Shown here in pieces: positions 5,967-10,781 of a stretch of DNA of 10,781 nucleotides. The position numbers and the translations under genes are program-made. The DNA comes from Leptofilum sp050292445 (lineage in GTDB: Bacteria > Chloroflexota > Anaerolineae > Promineifilales > Promineifilaceae). Numbering within the stretch: the stretch's first letter is position 1; the number at the start of each line of letters is the position of its first letter. A model generated the notes under the pieces. It had not been told where the DNA came from and searched no databases. It was given only the letters and a program-made list of their open reading frames with translations. The stretch lies in NCBI GenBank assembly GCA_050292445.1, contig JBNKLQ010000219.1, positions 1 through 10,781 of the forward strand, read 5' to 3'.

Positions 5967-8900
5967 ATGATATCCAGCCTGTCACCATCAACAAAAAAAA
6001 GAGTCTCTGTGTATACGGCCGTTGTCCTACTGCTGTTGCTTGGCCGCCTGTTCATTGGCCGATCTCATTGGTCTGGTTCGGCCAATTCACATATGTTGAT
6101 GGAGTTTATAGCCGCGAGTCTGGCTCTGTTTGTTGGGGCATTGGCTTTGGTGCGCTTTTACACCAAGCAAAACAGCGTTTATTTCTTTATCGGCACTGGA
6201 TTTATTGGAGCCGGGTTGCTAGATGCTTATCATGCGGTGACCACGGCGACATCTTTTAATCTATTGCCCATAAATCTGCCCACACTGGATATCTGGCAGT
6301 GGAACCCTTCCCCCACGTTTTTGTCCTTACTGATGGCTGGCAGCTGGCTTATTTGGCAACGAAAAAAGAGCTTGGGGGGAAGGACCCGGCAATATTACCT
6401 GATCGTGGGGCTTGTGGCTGTGGTCACTTTGTTAGCCTTTACTATCATTCCACAACCACCAATTGATTCTTCAATGTATTTGCCGGGTCGTGTCATGGCG
6501 ATTCTAAACACGGCATTTTTCCTGCTGGCCCTCATTGGTTATTTGAATAAGGGGGAATGGCGGCAGGATACGTTTGAGAATTGGCTAATACTTGCCCTGA
6601 TTGTAAACGTGTTGAGTCAGGGTCTTTTTGTATTTTTTGCTCAAATACCGTTTGACGCTTTGTTTGATACGGCCGTATTCCTCAAACAAGTTGGCTACCT
6701 GTGCGTTCTCATTGGGTTGCTTTCCAGCATGTATACCACTTTCAAAGATGTCGAACAGGTGGCGGCCAGCCAGCGCAGCGCCAACGAAGCTTTGCAGCGG
6801 GAAATTATAGAACGGAAGCGTGCCGAAGCGGCCGAACAGGAACAGCGAAACCTGGCTGAAGCGTTGCGACAAGTTGGTTTAGCCCTTAACTCCACTTTAG
6901 ATTTTGATCTTCTGTTGAATAACTTTCTAGATCAAATTGGTCCTGTGCTGCGTTATGACACGGCTAACATCATGCTGGTTCACAAAGGTGACATTGAAAT
7001 CGTTGTTACCCGTGGCTACGATCTGAGTAAAGAGCTACGCCAGCCGCGCCATTTCCATATTGAATCCCGGCCTAGTTTGCTGCGTATAGTAGAAACGGCC
7101 GAACCGCTCATCATTCCCGATACATTTGAAGCTGGAGAACTTTGGGTCGATGCCGAACTTTCACCCCATGTGCGTTCCTGGGCTGGTGCGCCTATTATTG
7201 TGGAAGGTGAAGTGGTGGCCTTTTTGGCCCTGAACTACAGCGAGCCAGGCTTCTACCAGCCCGAAAGTGCCGCTCGGCTCAAAGATTTTGCTATTCAGGC
7301 GGCGATCGCTTTTGAAAATGCCGATCTGTACAAGCAGTTGCAGCAGCGCGTGGCCGAGCTAACCACGCTCAGTCGCATTAGCCAGGCCATTACCTCCACG
7401 CTCGATCTCACCGAAACACTCACCATCATTACGGAAAATACCACCCAGCTGCTGGAAGTAGATGCGGCATCAGTTGTGCTGCATGATAATGAGGCCAACG
7501 ATTTGTGGTTTGCCGCCGCCTCTGGTGAGGCTTCGGAATTTGTGCAAGGCAAACGGTTGGCGCTGGGGCAGGGAATTTTAGGCTGGGTGGCTCAATCTGG
7601 TGAGGCATTGTTGGTGCCAGATACGGCCACCGATTCGCGTCATTTTGGTGATTTTGATGCCAAAAGTGGCTTTCAGGCCCATTCTATTTTGTGTGTACCG
7701 CTACTGGTTAAAGAGCAGCCCATTGGGGCCATTGAAGCCATCAACAAGGAAAATGGAACGTTTGATGAGGAAGATTTGCGCTTGCTAACGCGTTTGGCTG
7801 TTCCGGCGGCCACAGCCATTGAAAATGCTCAACTTTTTGCCCAGTCCCAGCAGGAAATTGCGGAACGTAAAAAGGTGGAGGCTGCCCTGGAAGTGGAGCG
7901 GGCGCAGCTAGCCCGGCGCGTGGAAGAACGTACGGCCGATTTGCGGACAGCCAATGCAGAGCTGGCCCGAGCGGCTCGTATGAAAGATGAGTTCCTGGCC
8001 AGCGTAAGCCACGAACTGCGCACGCCGCTCAATGCCGTGCTGGGCATCTCTGAAGCCCTGCAAGAGGGTGTGTTTGGCGAGATGAACGAAAAACAAATTG
8101 GCTCGCTGCGCAGCATTGAAGAAAGCGGCCGTCATTTGTTGGATCTCATCAATGATATTTTGGATTTATCAAAGGTGGAAGCGGGCAAACTGGAATTAGA
8201 ACTGGCCCCTATGTCTGTGGAGGCCGTTTGCCAGGCCAGCTTGCGCATGGTGAAGCAAAATGCTCATAAAAAACGGCTGCGCATTAATTCCTCTTATGAT
8301 AGCCAGGTAACAACGTTTGTGGCCGATGAGCGACGTGTGAAGCAGGTGCTGGTTAATCTGCTTAGCAATGCTGTTAAGTTTACGCCAGAGGGTGGAGAAG
8401 TTGGCCTTGAAGTGGTTGGCGATGAAGAAGCCCATGCTGTGTTGATTACCGTTTGGGATACGGGTATTGGCATTGCCGATGAACATCTACAGCAGCTGTT
8501 TCGGCCGTTTGTTCAGTTAGACAGCCGTCTTTCCCGTGAATTTGCAGGCACTGGCCTGGGGCTTTCCCTGGTGTTGCGGATGATGGAGCTGCATGGTGGC
8601 AGTGTGGCGGTAAACAGCGAAGTTGGGCAGGGCAGCCGTTTTACAGTTTCATTTCCCTGGCATCCCACTGATGCCAGCGTGAATCAACTGTTGGAAGCGG
8701 AGATGATTGAAAATCCGCTGCCGTTGTTCCCCTGGCACAATGTGATGATCGTGGAAGATTCTGTCTCCACTCAGGCGCAGATAAAACGGTATTTTAAGGA
8801 AAGTGGTGCGACTATCCGCTCATTTACCGCCGTACAAGCAGCCCTGACTGCGCTTCTGTCTGAGCCGCCTGATTTGCTTGTTTTGGACATTTTCTTACCG

Positions 8901-9521
8901 GATGGCTCTGGTCTGGATTTGTTGACGAAGATTCGAGATGATGAGAAAACGGCGCAGATGCCTGTTCTGGTTGTTTCGATATTAGATGATCCGTCACAGG
9001 TTTTGTCTGCCGGGGCGGATTATTATCTGGCTAAACCGTTTACGCGCGCGCAAATGTACATGGCGCTGCAGGCGGTTTCTTTGAAGCGAAATGGTTTTGC
9101 CCGGCAAGATACGGCCGTTGAACAGCCTCTCATTTTGTTGGCGGAAGATCATGAAGCCAATATTAATCTTTTTTCCAGCTACCTTATTACCAAAGGGTTT
9201 GATTTAATTTTAGCCCGTAATGGCTTGGAGGCGGTGGCGCGGACGCAGGCAGACAAGCCGGATCTGATTTTGATGGATATTCAAATGCCCCAGATGAGTG
9301 GTTTAGAGGCCATTCGCAAGATTCGTGGAGATGAAGATACGGCCGTTTCCCAAATTCCTATTATTGCTGTCACTGCGCTTGCCATGCCGGGCGACAAGGA
9401 AGCCTGTCTGGAAGCTGGGGCGGATGCCTATTTGAGCAAACCCATCAGCCTACGACGTCTGGTGGATACAATACAAACACAATTAGCCTTGTCTGAACAG
9501 AAAAATGCGGCTACGGTATAG
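5967..9521 (+). CDS. Membrane hybrid sensor histidine kinase: MASE3-like, GAF-GAF-HisKA-HATPase-REC-REC
   Basis: I choose ATG 5967, preceded by AGGAAG, which gives 1184 residues. A TTG at 5940 would add nine residues but has no Shine-Dalgarno site. About eight membrane helices (14-31, 42-62, 71-91, 117-131, 143-162, 175-192, 205-225, 234-255) form a MASE3-like sensor with D86 and H89 in GLLDAYH. A coiled coil (about 260-300) leads to two GAF domains (about 303-453 and 461-625) and a second coiled coil (about 625-675). The kinase core has phospho-acceptor H682 in SHELRTPL, N-box NLLSN (797-801), DTGIGI (831-836) and GTGLGL (861-866). Two receivers follow: the first with ED 930-931, acceptor D974, S1004 and K1023; the second with ED 1060-1061, D1104, T1136 and K1158. 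All key residues are present. Its ligand is unknown. It is probably co-transcribed with the REC-kinase gene 2 bp downstream. Confidence 0.93.
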   Translation: MISSLSPSTKKRVSVYTAVVLLLLLGRLFIGRSHWSGSANSHMLMEFIAASLALFVGALALVRFYTKQNSVYFFIGTGFIGAGLLDAYHAVTTATSFNLLPINLPTLDIWQWNPSPTFLSLLMAGSWLIWQRKKSLGGRTRQYYLIVGLVAVVTLLAFTIIPQPPIDSSMYLPGRVMAILNTAFFLLALIGYLNKGEWRQDTFENWLILALIVNVLSQGLFVFFAQIPFDALFDTAVFLKQVGYLCVLIGLLSSMYTTFKDVEQVAASQRSANEALQREIIERKRAEAAEQEQRNLAEALRQVGLALNSTLDFDLLLNNFLDQIGPVLRYDTANIMLVHKGDIEIVVTRGYDLSKELRQPRHFHIESRPSLLRIVETAEPLIIPDTFEAGELWVDAELSPHVRSWAGAPIIVEGEVVAFLALNYSEPGFYQPESAARLKDFAIQAAIAFENADLYKQLQQRVAELTTLSRISQAITSTLDLTETLTIITENTTQLLEVDAASVVLHDNEANDLWFAAASGEASEFVQGKRLALGQGILGWVAQSGEALLVPDTATDSRHFGDFDAKSGFQAHSILCVPLLVKEQPIGAIEAINKENGTFDEEDLRLLTRLAVPAATAIENAQLFAQSQQEIAERKKVEAALEVERAQLARRVEERTADLRTANAELARAARMKDEFLASVSHELRTPLNAVLGISEALQEGVFGEMNEKQIGSLRSIEESGRHLLDLINDILDLSKVEAGKLELELAPMSVEAVCQASLRMVKQNAHKKRLRINSSYDSQVTTFVADERRVKQVLVNLLSNAVKFTPEGGEVGLEVVGDEEAHAVLITVWDTGIGIADEHLQQLFRPFVQLDSRLSREFAGTGLGLSLVLRMMELHGGSVAVNSEVGQGSRFTVSFPWHPTDASVNQLLEAEMIENPLPLFPWHNVMIVEDSVSTQAQIKRYFKESGATIRSFTAVQAALTALLSEPPDLLVLDIFLPDGSGLDLLTKIRDDEKTAQMPVLVVSILDDPSQVLSAGADYYLAKPFTRAQMYMALQAVSLKRNGFARQDTAVEQPLILLAEDHEANINLFSSYLITKGFDLILARNGLEAVARTQADKPDLILMDIQMPQMSGLEAIRKIRGDEDTAVSQIPIIAVTALAMPGDKEACLEAGADAYLSKPISLRRLVDTIQTQLALSEQKNAATV

Positions 9522-9523
9522 TT

Positions 9524-10612
9524 ATGAATAAGAAACCTCAGATATTAATTGTTGATGATGAATCATACGCGCGGCAGACGATTGAAATGCTGCTGTTAAA
9601 AGAGTCGTATGAACTATTCTTCGCGGAAGATGCCCATGAAGCATTGGCACAGCTAGATGATGAAATTCCTGATGTAATTCTATCTGACGTGATGATGCCC
9701 AACATGGATGGATTTGAACTGTGCCAGCGCATCAAGCGGAACCCCAAGTGGAACCATGTGCCCATCATTTTGGTAACAGCCCTGGACAGCAAGCAAGATT
9801 TAGCGCGCGGCCTGGAAGCTGGAGCCGACGACTTTTTGCATAAACCTATCAATGGTCTGGAACTGCGGGCCAGAGTGCGCTCCATGCTGCGGATTAAACA
9901 GCGGCATGATGAGCTACAAGCTGCCCTGCAAATGCGCCAGGATTTGGCCAACATGATTGTGCATGATATTCGCAGCCCGCTGTCCACTATTCTGATTTAT
10001 TGTGATTTGCTGGAGGCGGAATTAGATGGCCATGTGCAGACGTTGGACACGATTCGCGGCGAGGCGAACCGGCTGAGTTCTTTTCTGACTGATATGCTGA
10101 TGATGGCTAAAATGGAACACGGCCGTTTAATGCTCAGTCAATCTCCCGTGGATATTAATGAACTGGCCGTGGCCGTTAAAAATAGCTATGAACCAATGGC
10201 TAGCCTAAAAGAGATCACCTTTCATCTGGATTTGCCGGACGAAAGCAATAAAATGTCGCTCGATGCCAATTTGTGGCGGCGTGTGTTAGACAATCTTGTT
10301 TCGAATGCAGTTAAATTTTCGCCTACAGGGGGAAATATCACCCTAAAAGTGCGTTATGCTGACGCTGGCCCTAGCCGTAACGGTAGTGCACCGCACCTAA
10401 ATTTGCAGGTAATTGACGAGGGACCGGGGATTGCAGTGGAGCATTACGAAACGATTTTTGACAAATTTAAGATTGTAGCGACAGGACGGCGTGATGTGAA
10501 GCAGGTTGGCCTGGGGTTAGCCTTTTGCAAGATGGTTGTGGAAGCGCATAACGGCCGTATTTTTGTTGCAGCCAATAAGCCGCGAGGGTCAGTTTTTACG
10601 GTAGAATTGTAA
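9524..10612 (+). CDS. Receiver-histidine kinase (REC-HisKA-HATPase)
   Basis: This is a soluble protein of 362 residues. The N-terminal receiver (about 5-122) has D11-D12, acceptor D55 in LSDVMMPNMDG, T85 and K107 in HKP. A short coiled coil (about 124-140) leads to the dimerisation/phosphotransfer helix with H147 in IVHDIRSPL. The ATP-binding domain has DNLVSN (256-261), DEGPGI (298-303) and VGLGLAF (328-334). The gene starts two bases after the upstream stop and has no clear Shine-Dalgarno site, so translational coupling is likely. A receiver-first kinase next to a hybrid kinase ending in two receivers suggests a phosphorelay: phosphate or conformational signal passes into this receiver and sets the activity of its own kinase. 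The downstream substrate is not in the window. Its C-terminus closely resembles that of the convergent kinase at the right edge. Confidence 0.92.
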   Translation: MNKKPQILIVDDESYARQTIEMLLLKESYELFFAEDAHEALAQLDDEIPDVILSDVMMPNMDGFELCQRIKRNPKWNHVPIILVTALDSKQDLARGLEAGADDFLHKPINGLELRARVRSMLRIKQRHDELQAALQMRQDLANMIVHDIRSPLSTILIYCDLLEAELDGHVQTLDTIRGEANRLSSFLTDMLMMAKMEHGRLMLSQSPVDINELAVAVKNSYEPMASLKEITFHLDLPDESNKMSLDANLWRRVLDNLVSNAVKFSPTGGNITLKVRYADAGPSRNGSAPHLNLQVIDEGPGIAVEHYETIFDKFKIVATGRRDVKQVGLGLAFCKMVVEAHNGRIFVAANKPRGSVFTVEL

Positions 10613-10619
10613 TTGTTAA

Positions 10620-10781
10620 TTAAATTTCAACGTTGAAGACCGTGCCTTGCGGTAGGTTGGGGGAGACATAGATACGGCCGTTATGTGCCTCAACCACTAA
10701 TTTACAGAATGCCAGCCCTAAGCCAACCTGCTCTTGTCCCGCTTGTTTGAGTGTTACAACTTCATATTTATTGAAAATACG
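10620..10781 (-). CDS. Histidine kinase C-terminus (HATPase end), cut by the window edge
   Basis: Reading the minus strand from the right edge, 53 codons are open up to TAA at 10622-10620. The peptide contains VGLGLAFCKLVVEAHNGRI and ends in GTVFNVEI, which is the G2-box and final strands of a histidine kinase ATP-binding domain. It aligns without gaps over its last ~35 residues with the end of the convergent REC-kinase: VGLGLAFCK, VVEAHNGRI, then P-G-VF-VE. The two are clearly paralogs. The rest of the gene, including start, sensor or receiver and phospho-His, lies outside the window; by similarity it may also be a REC-kinase. Only 7 bp separate the two stop codons, leaving no room for a terminator. 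Confidence 0.88.
   Translation of the reverse strand, partial: RIFNKYEVVTLKQAGQEQVGLGLAFCKLVVEAHNGRIYVSPNLPQGTVFNVEI

Larger units (their letters stand above)
603..10681. repeat. Dispersed palindromic octamer ACGGCCGT, 19 copies
   Basis: Exact copies start at 603, 843, 1805, 2188, 2443, 2730, 3226, 3396, 4474, 4492, 5289, 5570, 6015, 6669, 9111, 9339, 10119, 10551 and 10674. Every one lies in a coding region. By codon phase, nine read as xGR (usually NGR), seven as TAV and three as RP. One-mismatch relatives occur at 1287 (TCGGCCGT), 7095 and 7932 (ACGGCCGA), 8125 (GCGGCCGT) and 8501 (TCGGCCGT). Since the word is its own reverse complement, strand has no meaning. Its density resembles the HIP1 octamer of cyanobacteria; the function is unknown. 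Confidence 0.9.

Noticed and set aside
7829..8135. Minus-strand open frames opposite the HisKA region
   Set aside because: The composition is Ser/Arg/Ala-rich, as expected for the complement of a GC-balanced kinase gene; nothing supports translation.
9538..9987. 149-residue open frame on the minus strand inside the REC-kinase gene
   Set aside because: It is Ser/Arg/Cys-rich with no recognised domain and lies fully opposite a well-supported receiver domain, so it is a shadow frame.
603..10681. ACGGCCGT copies as a CRISPR array, tandem repeat or recurrent NGR/TAV protein motif
   Set aside because: Spacing is irregular (18 bp to over 2 kb) and copies sit in unrelated genes. The encoded peptide changes with reading phase, so the unit is the DNA word, not an array or a peptide motif.

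Overview
The window looks like a bacterial chromosome segment, probably from the phylum Chloroflexota (Anaerolineae-like). This is inferred from gene style only: a DUF2142-like glycosyltransferase, a MASE3-like multisensor kinase, hybrid REC-kinases, weak Shine-Dalgarno use and a genome-style palindromic word. No rRNA or other marker gene fixes the taxonomy. I see no mobile element, CRISPR array, tRNA or phage gene.

Layout, left to right. (1) Minus strand, about 44-433: a single-domain CheY-like response regulator. (2) A divergent promoter region, 440-553, with a consensus-like promoter so close to the next start codon that the mRNA should be leaderless. (3) Plus strand, 554-1549: a membrane-anchored or secreted lytic transglycosylase. 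(4) Plus, 1738-2502: a zinc-dependent phospholipase C-like protein. (5) Plus, 2600-4315: a TGS / threonyl-tRNA-synthetase-like / uridine-kinase fusion. (6) A convergent spacer with a perfect 13-bp inverted repeat. (7) Minus, 4376-5713: a polytopic DUF2142/ArnT-like membrane glycosyltransferase. (8) A divergent spacer, 5714-5966, with a two-arm imperfect inverted repeat. (9) Plus, 5967-9521: a giant hybrid kinase (8 TM MASE3-like, GAF, GAF, HisKA, HATPase, REC, REC). Two bases later comes 9524-10612, a REC-HisKA-HATPase kinase. (10) Minus, 10620 to the right edge: the C-terminus of a second kinase that is a close paralog of the one it faces, tail to tail, 7 bp away.

The right half is a signalling locus. 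A membrane sensor kinase with two receivers is probably co-expressed with a soluble receiver-kinase, and a paralogous kinase converges on them. There is no DNA-binding output domain and no separate Hpt protein in view, so the output lies elsewhere. The left half has unrelated single genes, including envelope and lipid enzymes.

The most striking signal is not a gene. The 8-bp palindrome ACGGCCGT occurs 19 times in 10.8 kb, where about 0.2 would be expected in random equal-base sequence. All copies lie inside coding regions, on genes of both strands and in all three codon phases, where they read as xGR, TAV or RP. In the two paralogous kinase ends the word is identical while most surrounding synonymous codons differ. 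This points to selection on, or propagation of, the DNA word itself, analogous to the HIP1 octamer of cyanobacteria.
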